Below the pieces are notes generated by a model. That model worked only from the letters and a program-made list of their open reading frames with translations. It was not told where the DNA came from and made no database searches. From contig NZ_JABFCL010000001.1 of NCBI RefSeq assembly GCF_017566145.1, positions 372,001 to 436,000 of the forward strand: a stretch of 64,000 nucleotides of DNA, written 5' to 3'. The position numbers were made by a program, and so were the translations under genes. The DNA comes from Bittarella massiliensis (ex Durand et al. 2017). Its GTDB lineage: Bacteria > Bacillota > Clostridia > Oscillospirales > Ruminococcaceae. Shown here piece by piece: positions 7,745 to 16,023 of this stretch (its first letter is position 1; the number at the start of each line of letters is the position of its first letter).

Positions 7745-10682
7745 GTTGCTGTCTCTCCCTTTCCTCCATGGCTGCCAGCAGGCTGCGAATGCGGATCTTG
7801 ATGGCGCCCAGGTTGTCTACTTCGTCGATCTTGATTTGGGTGTATATCTTGCCGCAGCCGCGGAGGATGTCGCGCATCTCGTCGGTGGTGATGGCGTCGA
7901 GACCGCAGCCGAAACTCACCAGCTGAATGAGCTCGGTGTTCTCGGCCTGCCCCGCATAGCGGGCGGCGTTGTACATTCTGGCGTGGTAGGTCCACTGGTT
8001 GAGGACGGTGCGCTTTTCATACCCCTCCATCCAGGAGACCCCGTCCTCGGTGAGCACCACAAACCCCAGCGAGCGCAAGAGCTTGTTGATGCCGTGGCCG
8101 ATCTCGGGGTCGATGTGGTAGGGCCGCCCGGCCAGAATCACCGTCTTGCAGCCGTGCTCCTTGGCGTAAGCCAGGGCGCGCGCGCCCTCCTCCTTTACCT
8201 CGCGGCGGTAGTCGGCGTAGGCCTGGTAGGCCCGTTCAGCGGCGCGGGACACCTCGCTCCGGCGCAGGGCAAAGCCGTACTCGTTTAAGTAGCCGGTGAT
8301 CTTCTTCTCAAAGACCTTGCGGTCGTTGAGGCTGATGTAGGGGTAGATGAACTGGCAGCCGCCCAGGTCCATGTTGCCCTTGACCACCTCGGGGTAGTAG
8401 GCCACCACCGGGCAGTTGTAGCAGTTGTCGGAAATCTCCTCGTTGAAGTTGTAGCTCAAACAGGGGTAGAAGATGGTCTGCACCCCCTGCTCCAGCAGCA
8501 GCTTGATGTGGCCGTGCACCAGCTTGGCCGGATAGCAGACGGTGTCGGAGGGGATGGTGTTTTGCCCCTTGAGGTAGACGGATTTGCTGGAGCGGCCCGA
8601 CACCACCACCCGAAAGCCCAGCTCGGTGAAGAAGGCGTGCCAGAAGGGCAGGTTTTCGTACATATTCAGGGCCAGGGGCAGGCCGATGTCCCCCCGGGGA
8701 CCCGGCTCGCTGGGCAGGTGGGTGAGTTTTTCATACTTCCACTCCACCATGTCGGGCAGCTCACCGCCCCCGGCCTTGCCGGTCACCGGGCGCTCGCAGC
8801 GGTTTCCGGCAATGTGGCGGGAGCCGTCGCCAAAGGTGTTGACCGTCAGGTTGCAGTGGTTGGTGCAGAGCCCGCAGTTGACCGCCTTGGACTGGTGGGT
8901 GAAGGCCGCCAGCTCGGCGGCGGTGAGGACCCGGCTCTCCCCCTCTGGCTGGAGGGAGCGGGCGTAGAGGGCCGCGCCAAAGGCGCCCATCAGGCCGGCG
9001 ATGGCCGGGCGCACCACCGGACGGCCCAGCTCCATTTCAAAGCTGCGCAGCACCGAGTCGTTTAAGAAGGTGCCGCCCTGCACCACCACATTCTTGCCGA
9101 TGTCGTCGGCACTGCGGGCGCGAATGACCTTGTAGAGGGCGTTTTTCACCACGCTGACAGCCAGCCCGGCGGAGATGTCCCCCACCGTGGCCCCGTTTTT
9201 CTGGGCCTGTTTGACCGAGGAGTTCATGAACACGGTACAGCGGGTGCCCAGGTCCACCGGGTGCTCGGCCAGAAGGCCCAGCTTGGCGAACTCGTCAATG
9301 GGGTAGCCCAGGGACTTGGCAAAGGTCTCGATAAAGGAGCCGCAGCCCGAGGAGCAGGCCTCGTTGAGGACGATGTTGTCGATGGCGTTGTCCTTGATCT
9401 GAAAGCACTTCATGTCCTGCCCGCCAATGTCGATGATGAAGTCCACCTCGGGCTGAAAGTGCTTGGCGGCGGTGAAGTGGGCCATGGTCTCCACCAGGCC
9501 GAAATCCAGGTGGAAGGCGCTCTTGATCAGGTCCTCTCCGTAGCCGGTGACGGCGCTGCCGACGATCTTCACCCGCTCGCCCGCCTGGGCCCTGATCTGT
9601 TCCAGCTGTTCCTTGACAGCGGAGATGGGGTTGCCCAGGTTGTTGACGTAATGGCTGTACAGGATATTGGCCGACCCGTCGATGAGCACCATCTTGGTGG
9701 TGGTGCTGCCGGCGTCGACCCCCAGCCATGCCGGGCCGCTGTAATCCGCCAGCGGGCGCTGGGGGACGTCGTTTTGGGCGTGGCGGGCGCAGAACTGGTC
9801 GTACTCCTCCCGGTCGCAAAAGAGGGGGGGCAGCCCCTGGGGGGCGTGGGGGAGCTCGAGGACGTGGCGAAAGGTGGCCAGCAGTTCTTCATAGCTGTGC
9901 TCCGCGTTGATCCCACCGGCGTAACAGGCGGCCCCCAGGGCCACAAAGTAGGGGGCCAGGGGGTGGAAGTTGGCCGAGCGCTCGTCCAGTTTCAGGGTCT
10001 CGATAAAGCGGGCCTGCAGCCCCTTTAGGAAGGAGAGGGGCCCGCCCAAAAAGAGGACGTTGCCCTCGATGGCGCGGCCCTGGGCCAGCCCGGCGATGGT
10101 CTGGTCCACCACCGCCTGAAAGATGCTGGCGGCGATGTTTTCCTTTTCGGCCCCCTGGTTGATGAGGGGCTGGATGTCGGTCTTGGCAAACACCCCGCAG
10201 CGGGAGGCGATGGGGTAGATCTTTTCGTGGCGCAGGCTCAGCTCGTCGAGGGTGGCCAGGTCCACGTCCAAAAGGGTGGCCATCTGGTCGATGAAGGCGC
10301 CGGTGCCTCCGGCGCAGGTGGAGTTCATCCGCTCCTCCAGGGCGCCCTTCAAAAAGATGATCTTCGCGTCCTCGCCCCCCAGCTCAATGACCACGTCGGT
10401 CCGGGGGACAAAGCGCTTGACTGCGCCGGCGGTGGCGTACACCTCCTGCACGAAGTCGAGGCCGCTCTCCTTGGCGACCCCCAGGCCGGCCGAACCGGTG
10501 ACCGCCACCTTGACCCGGTGGCCCCGCAGCAGTTCGCCCAGCTCCTCTATCTTCTGCAGCGCCAGCTCCCGCACCCGGGAGAGGTGGCGCTCATAGCTCT
10601 TGTATACAATCTCATCTCGGTCGTCCAGGACCACCGCCTTGATGGTGGTGGAACCCACGTCCAGTCCCAGTTTATAGCTCAT
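7731..10682 (-). CDS. Acyl-CoA dehydratase activase-related protein with two BcrAD/BadFG ATPase domains
   Basis: A 983-residue protein with two ASKHA-fold ATPase domains in tandem. The first opens with GLDVGSTTIKAVVLD (~residue 6), the second with GVDAGSTTTKMVLID (~320). Each has a cysteine loop of the type that bridges the [4Fe-4S] cluster in activators of 2-hydroxyacyl-CoA dehydratases (CAGGTGAFIDQ and CSSGCGSFIET). A later CGLCTNHC motif and a DUF2229-like region follow. By family knowledge such activators use ATP to inject a low-potential electron into a partner Fe-S protein. RBS AAGGAG precedes the ATG at 10682. The gene sits between its TetR regulator and its overlapping partner. The physiological substrate of the double-activase group is not established. 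Confidence 0.88.
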   Translation of the reverse strand: MSYKLGLDVGSTTIKAVVLDDRDEIVYKSYERHLSRVRELALQKIEELGELLRGHRVKVAVTGSAGLGVAKESGLDFVQEVYATAGAVKRFVPRTDVVIELGGEDAKIIFLKGALEERMNSTCAGGTGAFIDQMATLLDVDLATLDELSLRHEKIYPIASRCGVFAKTDIQPLINQGAEKENIAASIFQAVVDQTIAGLAQGRAIEGNVLFLGGPLSFLKGLQARFIETLKLDERSANFHPLAPYFVALGAACYAGGINAEHSYEELLATFRHVLELPHAPQGLPPLFCDREEYDQFCARHAQNDVPQRPLADYSGPAWLGVDAGSTTTKMVLIDGSANILYSHYVNNLGNPISAVKEQLEQIRAQAGERVKIVGSAVTGYGEDLIKSAFHLDFGLVETMAHFTAAKHFQPEVDFIIDIGGQDMKCFQIKDNAIDNIVLNEACSSGCGSFIETFAKSLGYPIDEFAKLGLLAEHPVDLGTRCTVFMNSSVKQAQKNGATVGDISAGLAVSVVKNALYKVIRARSADDIGKNVVVQGGTFLNDSVLRSFEMELGRPVVRPAIAGLMGAFGAALYARSLQPEGESRVLTAAELAAFTHQSKAVNCGLCTNHCNLTVNTFGDGSRHIAGNRCERPVTGKAGGGELPDMVEWKYEKLTHLPSEPGPRGDIGLPLALNMYENLPFWHAFFTELGFRVVVSGRSSKSVYLKGQNTIPSDTVCYPAKLVHGHIKLLLEQGVQTIFYPCLSYNFNEEISDNCYNCPVVAYYPEVVKGNMDLGGCQFIYPYISLNDRKVFEKKITGYLNEYGFALRRSEVSRAAERAYQAYADYRREVKEEGARALAYAKEHGCKTVILAGRPYHIDPEIGHGINKLLRSLGFVVLTEDGVSWMEGYEKRTVLNQWTYHARMYNAARYAGQAENTELIQLVSFGCGLDAITTDEMRDILRGCGKIYTQIKIDEVDNLGAIKIRIRSLLAAMEERERQQHAAN

Positions 10683-10748
10683 CCCGTTCTCCTTTTTTCT
10701 GCCTTTCCCCGATTTCTCGATTCGGTCTCTGTCAGGGGCAAAATCCCA

Positions 10749-11306
10749 CTATCTGTATATGCCGGCCACCGTCTGCAAAAGAAGGGGTTTAATGACCTCA
10801 ATGGCGGCCGGCTGCCCCTCGATAACAGAGCGGTAACAGGCGGTGATCAAAAAATCAAGCATCACCGTGAGCCGGTTGCGCGACTGCTCCTCGCTCTCCC
10901 CCGGCAGGGCCAAAAGCCCCTCCAGCGGGGCCAAGAGTTCCCTGTGGAGCAGGCAGGCCCCCTGCCCGCCCCTGGCGATAAAGCGGAGGATCGGCGGATT
11001 TTCGGCGTAAAAGTCAATGAGGCACTCGCAGAAGCGGGCGGCCATGGCGGGCCGGTCGGCACAGCCGGCGCGGCGGGTGTGCTCGATGGCCCGGCAGAGG
11101 GTCTCGCCCCCCTTTTCGGCCACCACCTTATCCACCAGGGCCTGCTTGTCTTTAAAGTAGAGATAGAAGGTGCCTTTGGCCACGCTGGCGGCCCGGGCAA
11201 TTTCGCCGACGCTGGTCTGGGCCACCCCCTTTTGCAAAAAAAGGGCGGTGGCCGCCTTCTCGATGCGGGCGCGCTTTTGGTCCCTCGGAACCTCTGCCAC
11301 AGTCAT
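10749..11306 (-). CDS. TetR/AcrR family transcriptional regulator of the activase operon
   Basis: A 185-residue TetR protein with an N-terminal helix-turn-helix (ALFLQKGVAQTSVGEIARAASVAKGTFYLYFKDKQAL). The ATG at 11306 is preferred over the in-frame GTG at 11312 because GGAGG lies seven bases before it. The gene is 66 bases upstream of the activase and co-directional, so it is the first gene of that operon and probably autoregulated. A dyad overlaps the -35 of its promoter. The ligand is unknown; an acyl-CoA would fit the neighbours, but that is speculation. Confidence 0.87.
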   Translation of the reverse strand: MTVAEVPRDQKRARIEKAATALFLQKGVAQTSVGEIARAASVAKGTFYLYFKDKQALVDKVVAEKGGETLCRAIEHTRRAGCADRPAMAARFCECLIDFYAENPPILRFIARGGQGACLLHRELLAPLEGLLALPGESEEQSRNRLTVMLDFLITACYRSVIEGQPAAIEVIKPLLLQTVAGIYR

Positions 11307-11381
11307 CGCCACCCCTCCCCCGTCCGAAAAAATTTGTATAGATAGCCCAATTTGCAGGGCCCACTTTGTATAACACCATCA

Positions 11382-11410
11382 ATCATAGTCCTTTGCTGAC
11401 CGGCGGTCAA
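11382..11410 (-). promoter_or_regulatory. SigA-type promoter with overlapping dyad, tetR-activase operon
   Basis: On the minus strand TTGACC (11410-11405), a 17-base spacer and TATGAT (11387-11382) form a near-consensus promoter about 75 bases before the tetR start. The arms TGACC and GGTCA (11397-11409) form a dyad over the -35, a likely repressor site. TTGTATA occurs twice between promoter and gene (around 11334 and 11365), a second possible operator. Confidence 0.7.
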
Positions 11411-11576
11411 CCATTCTTGTCGAAACCGGTGGAAGTTTGACAGTACCCCCCAATTTCTCACCCCACCAAGACGCGGAATTTGGGGAGTTTTCAAGGGCGA
11501 TTTAAGAAAGATGTAAGAATTGCCATGCCCCCCTTTCCAGATGTTGAAAGGGGGGGAAATCCCTCCCAGACAGGGG

Positions 11577-11629
11577 CCGAAAAAGAAAGCCGGCCGGTCC
11601 CGCAGCAAGGGCTGCAGGGCCGGCCGGCT
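11577..11629 (-). terminator. Intrinsic terminator after the DUF3604 gene
   Basis: A long near-perfect stem (AGCCGGCCGG at 11588-11597 with CCGGCCGGCT at 11620-11629, extended inward by GCAGC/GCTGC) is followed on the minus strand by TTTCTTTTT. It ends the nucleoside-transport operon about 100 bases after the stop at 11725. The rest of 11411-11724 holds no gene that I can support. Confidence 0.85.
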
Positions 11630-11724
11630 CCCCAGGAAAGAGGAGGCTGCCATGCGGGGGTCCCCCGCTCCCGGGCGGGGCGGCGGCACCGTGGCGATAG
11701 GGCCGCCTAAAAGGTGGGAAAGGG

Positions 11725-13962
11725 CTACTGGACGTCCACCCAGATGGGGGAACTCCAGGCCTGGTGCTGGTCTTTCTGGGTGACGCGCAGGTAGTAGAAA
11801 TGGGTGCCGGGGGTCAGGTTCTCGTCGGCCCAGGTGAAGCGGCAGCGATTGCCCGAGACGGCGGGGGTGTAGATCTCCCCGTTGTCCTTGACCACCTCGA
11901 CCCGCTCCAGCTCCCCGGTGCCCAGCACGTCCACCTCGAGGGTGGCCTTGCCGCCGGGCAGGGCGGTGATCTCACTGCCCATGCGGGCGCCGTTCACCTT
12001 GCAGGAGAGGAGGATGCCCGCGCCGGTGGTGGCGTAGGTGAAGCGGTTGTAGATGGCGTCAAAGAGGGTCTCGCGGGTGAGGCCGGGGACGAAGGCGGCC
12101 ACGATCCCCCCCTCCACCCCGTGCTCCAGCTGGTGGGAGTCGCTGCCGGCGGTGAAGCCCAACCGGTAGCCCCGGGCCAGGGCGTCCTGCACATACTTGC
12201 CCTTCTGGCGGGGGTTGTTCTTGGTGTAGATGGACTCGGTGCCGTCCTTTTCAAAGGGGGCGTGGCGGGAGAAGATCTCCACCGCCCGCTGCACCTCGGG
12301 GTCGTGGAAGGCCCAGTCGGTGGCGGCGCTGACGGCCGACCAGATGGCGGCCGGGTGGTGGGGAATGCAGAGGGCCCCGTACTTTTTAATGCTGGCAAAG
12401 AGCCGGTCGGGGGTCATTCCCTCGGGGTCACAGGCGCGAAAGAGCTCCCCCTCGCCGGTGCGGTAGTAGACGTTTTTGTGGCCGAAGTCGTAGTGCAGCT
12501 CGTTGGAGGTCCACTCGTAGGCCAGCAGGGTGGTGAGCTCGCCGTCCTTGTTGAACTCGTTGGCAGAGGTGCGCATGTACTCCCACTCGCTCTCGGTGAT
12601 GACGTCGGGGAACATGTCGTGGTCGGTGAGGGCGGTGAAGTCCAGCTTGGGCACGGCCTTGGCGTAGTTGTAGTACTGGTCGATCTGGCCCGAGGCGTCG
12701 GACATCCCGCTCTGGCCGTGGATGTCGCCGAACTTTAAGTCCAGCCCCAGGTAGCCGTTCTCGTCCAGCCAGCGGCGCTTCTCGCCCTCGTCGATGCGGT
12801 CGAGGGCCTTGTCGCCGGGGATGGGTTTGGTGAAGTTGTCGATCACCTTTTCGATGTCGCTGTCGTCGTGGGCCTGCAGCTCCGCCAGGGTGGTGGAGAG
12901 GAACTTGATGGAGGAGTAGCGCTCCTGGTGGCCGTTGCCCGCCGAGTGCTGGTAGAGGATGAAGATGTTGTCCTCCTCGTCCACGCAGGCGCGGGGGCGA
13001 ATCGGGCAGTTGGAGGCCTCGTCCCGCACCATGGCCACCGGCACCGACCAACTGCCGTCGGCCTGCCGCCAGCGCATGAGGAAGCAGCGCATGCTCAGGG
13101 CCTGGGCCAGCAGCTGGGTGCCCTTGTGGTTGCGGCAGAGGGCGGCGGAGGCAAACCAGACCCGCATGTGGGAGAGCTGCCGGCAGTCGGCGGCGATCCT
13201 GCCCCCCGCCAGGGTCAGGTCACAGGTGTAGTAGTTGGTCTCCCCCTTGGGGCCGACCCCGTGCCAGACCGCGGTGGCCCCGCTGTCGGTGGCCACGGCG
13301 GTGGCGTCGGATGCCCAGTCGGGGGCGTTGGAGATCACCGCCTCCTCCCCCCAAGCGCCGCCGGCATAGGCGCGGGCGACCTGCTGGTACTGGCTGCCGT
13401 CAAAGACGTCGTAGGTCAGGTAGAGCACCCCGTCGCCGCCAAAGGCCACGGCCGGGCGGTAGGCCTGCTCGCTGGAGGAGACCCGCCAGGTCTCGGCGGC
13501 GGCGCTGCCGTCAAAGCGCAGGCAGCAGATGTGGCTGTCGCCGTGCTGCTGCTCGCACCAGGCCACGTAGAGGTTTTGGCCGTCGTCGGTGACCGAGGGG
13601 TAGAAGGCGCCGCTGGAGCGGGAGAGGAGGACGGGTTTCCCCAGCTCCTCGCCGAAGGCGCGGGCCAGCAGCTTCCAGTTGCCGGCGGAGGACTCGGACC
13701 AGATGATCCAGACCGTCCCGTTCAGGACGTAGAGCCGGGGGCGGAAGGCCTGCCCCTCCCCCGAGACCACCGCCTGGGAGAGAATCTCCCCTTTGCAGGA
13801 GAGGAAGGCGGCCACGATGTCGTCGTGCTTGTTGTGGTAGCGCTGCCAGCAGGCGGCCAGGCGGCCGTCGGGGAGGACCGCCAGGTCGGGGTACTGACAG
13901 CTGGTGGTTTCAATGTCGGTCAGTTCGGTGATTCGCTCCATAAAGTCGGTGAGATAGGCCAT
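11725..13962 (-). CDS. DUF3604/PHP-like metallohydrolase with N-terminal propeller-like domain
   Basis: A 745-residue protein from the ATG at 13962 (RBS AAAGGAG). Residues ~1-380 consist of repeated short beta units (ISNAPDWASDATAVATDSG and similar), resembling sialidase-type beta-propellers. The C-terminal part has metal-site motifs of the PHP/DUF3604 type: GDIHGQS, ALTDHD, PHHPA and TAGSDSHQ. A terminal beta domain follows (GGKATLEVDVLG...). No signal peptide is seen, so it is probably cytoplasmic. It is the last gene of the BMP-type nucleoside ABC operon. Phosphoesterase or other hydrolase activity on an imported nucleoside-like compound is inferred from motifs and position only. Confidence 0.75.
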   Translation of the reverse strand: MAYLTDFMERITELTDIETTSCQYPDLAVLPDGRLAACWQRYHNKHDDIVAAFLSCKGEILSQAVVSGEGQAFRPRLYVLNGTVWIIWSESSAGNWKLLARAFGEELGKPVLLSRSSGAFYPSVTDDGQNLYVAWCEQQHGDSHICCLRFDGSAAAETWRVSSSEQAYRPAVAFGGDGVLYLTYDVFDGSQYQQVARAYAGGAWGEEAVISNAPDWASDATAVATDSGATAVWHGVGPKGETNYYTCDLTLAGGRIAADCRQLSHMRVWFASAALCRNHKGTQLLAQALSMRCFLMRWRQADGSWSVPVAMVRDEASNCPIRPRACVDEEDNIFILYQHSAGNGHQERYSSIKFLSTTLAELQAHDDSDIEKVIDNFTKPIPGDKALDRIDEGEKRRWLDENGYLGLDLKFGDIHGQSGMSDASGQIDQYYNYAKAVPKLDFTALTDHDMFPDVITESEWEYMRTSANEFNKDGELTTLLAYEWTSNELHYDFGHKNVYYRTGEGELFRACDPEGMTPDRLFASIKKYGALCIPHHPAAIWSAVSAATDWAFHDPEVQRAVEIFSRHAPFEKDGTESIYTKNNPRQKGKYVQDALARGYRLGFTAGSDSHQLEHGVEGGIVAAFVPGLTRETLFDAIYNRFTYATTGAGILLSCKVNGARMGSEITALPGGKATLEVDVLGTGELERVEVVKDNGEIYTPAVSGNRCRFTWADENLTPGTHFYYLRVTQKDQHQAWSSPIWVDVQ

Positions 13963-14002
13963 TGTAAAACACGCTCCTTTGCAAGTGTGGGGTGGATGGT
14001 CT

Positions 14003-14920
14003 CTATTCTTCGGGCAGCTTGCCAGTGCCGGCGGGTCCCTTGACGTGCTTGATGCCAAAAGTCAGCACCAGGATGGTGACGATATAGGGCATCATCTGCA
14101 CCAGCTGGGAGGGGACGTCGAAGGCCTGCTGCAAGTTGATCTGCAGCGCGTCGGCAAAGCCGAAGAGGAGGGCGGCGAGGACGGTGCCCACCGGGGTGTA
14201 CTTGCCCAGGGCCATCATCACCAGGACGATGAAGCCCCGCCCGGCGGTCATCTCCTGCACGAACATGTTGAGCTGATCCAGCGAGAGGTAGGCCCCCGCC
14301 AGCCCGGCGCAGCCGCCGCAGATGAGCATGGCGGTGTACTTGTACCCCCGCACCGGGATGCCCAGGGTGTTGGCGGCGGTGGGGTTCTCCCCCACCATCC
14401 GCAGCCGCAGGCCGAAGGGGGTGTGAAAGACCACGTACTGGGTGATGACCAGCAGCACCAGGGCGATGTAGAAGTTGATGGAGAGGGAGGAGAAGATGGT
14501 CCCCACCACCGGGATGTCCGCCAGCAGGGGCACCCGCACCGCCTGGGTGAGACTGGCCACCTGGGGGGAGTTGCCGCTGGATTTCCAGACCACCTCCATC
14601 AGCACGGTGGTGATGGCCCCCATAAAGAGGTTGAGCCCCACCCCGGCGATGACCTGATTGAGCCGGAAGCGGACGGTGAGCAGCCCGAAGAGGAGCCCCA
14701 CGGCCGCGCCGCAGACCATTCCGGTGAGAAAGCCCAGCAGCACGTTGCCGGTGAAGTAAGAGGTAAAGACGCCGCCAAAGGCGCCGAAGAGCATCATGCT
14801 CTCCACCCCCATGGCCATCATCCCGCTGCGGGAGGCGTAGACCGCGCCCATCCCAGCGATCAGCAGGGGGATGGACATCCGCAGGGTGGAGACGATGAGA
14901 GAGACTACACTAAATCCCAT
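14003..14920 (-). CDS. Nucleoside ABC transporter permease (NupQ/YufQ-like)
   Basis: About 305 residues with eight or more hydrophobic segments of the BPD_transp_2 family, including ASRSGMMAMGVESMMLFGAF and RLRMVGENPTAANTLGIPV, which are typical of simple-sugar/nucleoside permeases. The ATG at 14920 is preferred to the in-frame TTG at 14926 because AGGAGG is ten bases from it. It follows the first permease by two bases and precedes the DUF3604 gene by 40, so all are in one operon. With the other permease it forms the heterodimeric membrane channel. Confidence 0.87.
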   Translation of the reverse strand: MGFSVVSLIVSTLRMSIPLLIAGMGAVYASRSGMMAMGVESMMLFGAFGGVFTSYFTGNVLLGFLTGMVCGAAVGLLFGLLTVRFRLNQVIAGVGLNLFMGAITTVLMEVVWKSSGNSPQVASLTQAVRVPLLADIPVVGTIFSSLSINFYIALVLLVITQYVVFHTPFGLRLRMVGENPTAANTLGIPVRGYKYTAMLICGGCAGLAGAYLSLDQLNMFVQEMTAGRGFIVLVMMALGKYTPVGTVLAALLFGFADALQINLQQAFDVPSQLVQMMPYIVTILVLTFGIKHVKGPAGTGKLPEE

Positions 14921-14922
14921 GG

Positions 14923-16023
14923 TCAATTCGCCTCCTTTTTCTCTGCCGCCTTGGCGGGCTCGGTTTCCGGTTTCTTGGCGCGGGTCTTAACGACCTGGAA
15001 GAGGGCGGGCATGGCCACAAAGATGACCACCAGCGCCTGGATCATGTCCGCGAATTCGGGGCGGATGCGCTGGGTCATGTTCAGCACCATGGCCCCGGCG
15101 CGCAGGGCGCCGAAGATGAGGGCAGAGACCCCCACCATCAGGGGGTTGCCGGAGGCCAGGGAGGAGACGGCGATGCCGTTGAAGCCGTATCCGGGAGAGA
15201 AGCCCTCGATGTAGCGGCCGTTGACCCCCAGCACCATGCTGACCCCGGCCATGGCCGCCAGGCCGCCGCTGATGAACATGGTGAGCATGGTGGTGCGGGC
15301 GATGTTGATCCCCGCCGTCTCAGAGGCGAGCCGCCCCCGGCCCACCGCCCGGATCTCATAGCCGGGCTTGGTGCGATCCAGGAAGAAGTGCACCAGCACC
15401 GAGAGGGTGACGGCGATGAAGAGGGCCGCCGTCAGGCCCCGGTTTTTCACCAGTTTGGTGAACTGGGCGGTCTCCAACACCGGGGCGGTGGCCACGTTGA
15501 TCTCGCCCTCGGGCCGCAGGGGGCCGTTGGCAAGGTAACTCATGAGGAGGGTGGCCACATAGTTGAGCATCAGAGTGACGATGTACTCATTGGCCCCAAA
15601 TTTGGCCTTGAGCAGTCCGGCGATCAGGCCGTAGAGCCCGCCGGCGAGCACCCCCACCAAAATGGCCAGGGGCAGGTGGATGAACTTGGGCAGCCCCAGG
15701 TTCCAGGCCCCGGCGACCGCCGCGCCCATGGCCCCGCAGAGCATCTGCCCCTCCATCCCCAGGTTGACCAGCCCCGCCTTTGCCGCAAAGAGGTAGGAGA
15801 GGCCGGTGAACATCAGGGGGGTGGTCTGAACTAGGGTGTTGATGAAGGCCGACACACTCCCCACCGAGCCCTTGAGGATGGCCCCGTAGGCCCCCAGGGG
15901 GTTGGCGCCGGTGAGCAGCAGGATCACCGCCCCCAGAATCAGGGCGATGAGCAGGGCCCCCACCGACTGAATGGCCGTGTTGGCCGAGTGGGCCAGTTTG
16001 GACCGGTTAAGCGGTTTTCCCAT
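14923..16023 (-). CDS. Nucleoside ABC transporter permease (NupP/YufP-like)
   Basis: A 366-residue permease of the BPD_transp_2 family. It has a cytoplasmic N-terminus, about ten membrane segments and the family motif GLVNLGMEGQMLCGAMGAA; the loop KPGYEIRAVGRGRLASETAGI fits the coupling helix. The C-terminus is Lys/Glu-rich. AGGAGG precedes the ATG at 16023, which overlaps the ATPase gene by 17 bases, so translation is coupled. It is the larger of the two channel subunits for the BMP-type importer. Confidence 0.88.
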   Translation of the reverse strand: MGKPLNRSKLAHSANTAIQSVGALLIALILGAVILLLTGANPLGAYGAILKGSVGSVSAFINTLVQTTPLMFTGLSYLFAAKAGLVNLGMEGQMLCGAMGAAVAGAWNLGLPKFIHLPLAILVGVLAGGLYGLIAGLLKAKFGANEYIVTLMLNYVATLLMSYLANGPLRPEGEINVATAPVLETAQFTKLVKNRGLTAALFIAVTLSVLVHFFLDRTKPGYEIRAVGRGRLASETAGINIARTTMLTMFISGGLAAMAGVSMVLGVNGRYIEGFSPGYGFNGIAVSSLASGNPLMVGVSALIFGALRAGAMVLNMTQRIRPEFADMIQALVVIFVAMPALFQVVKTRAKKPETEPAKAAEKKEAN

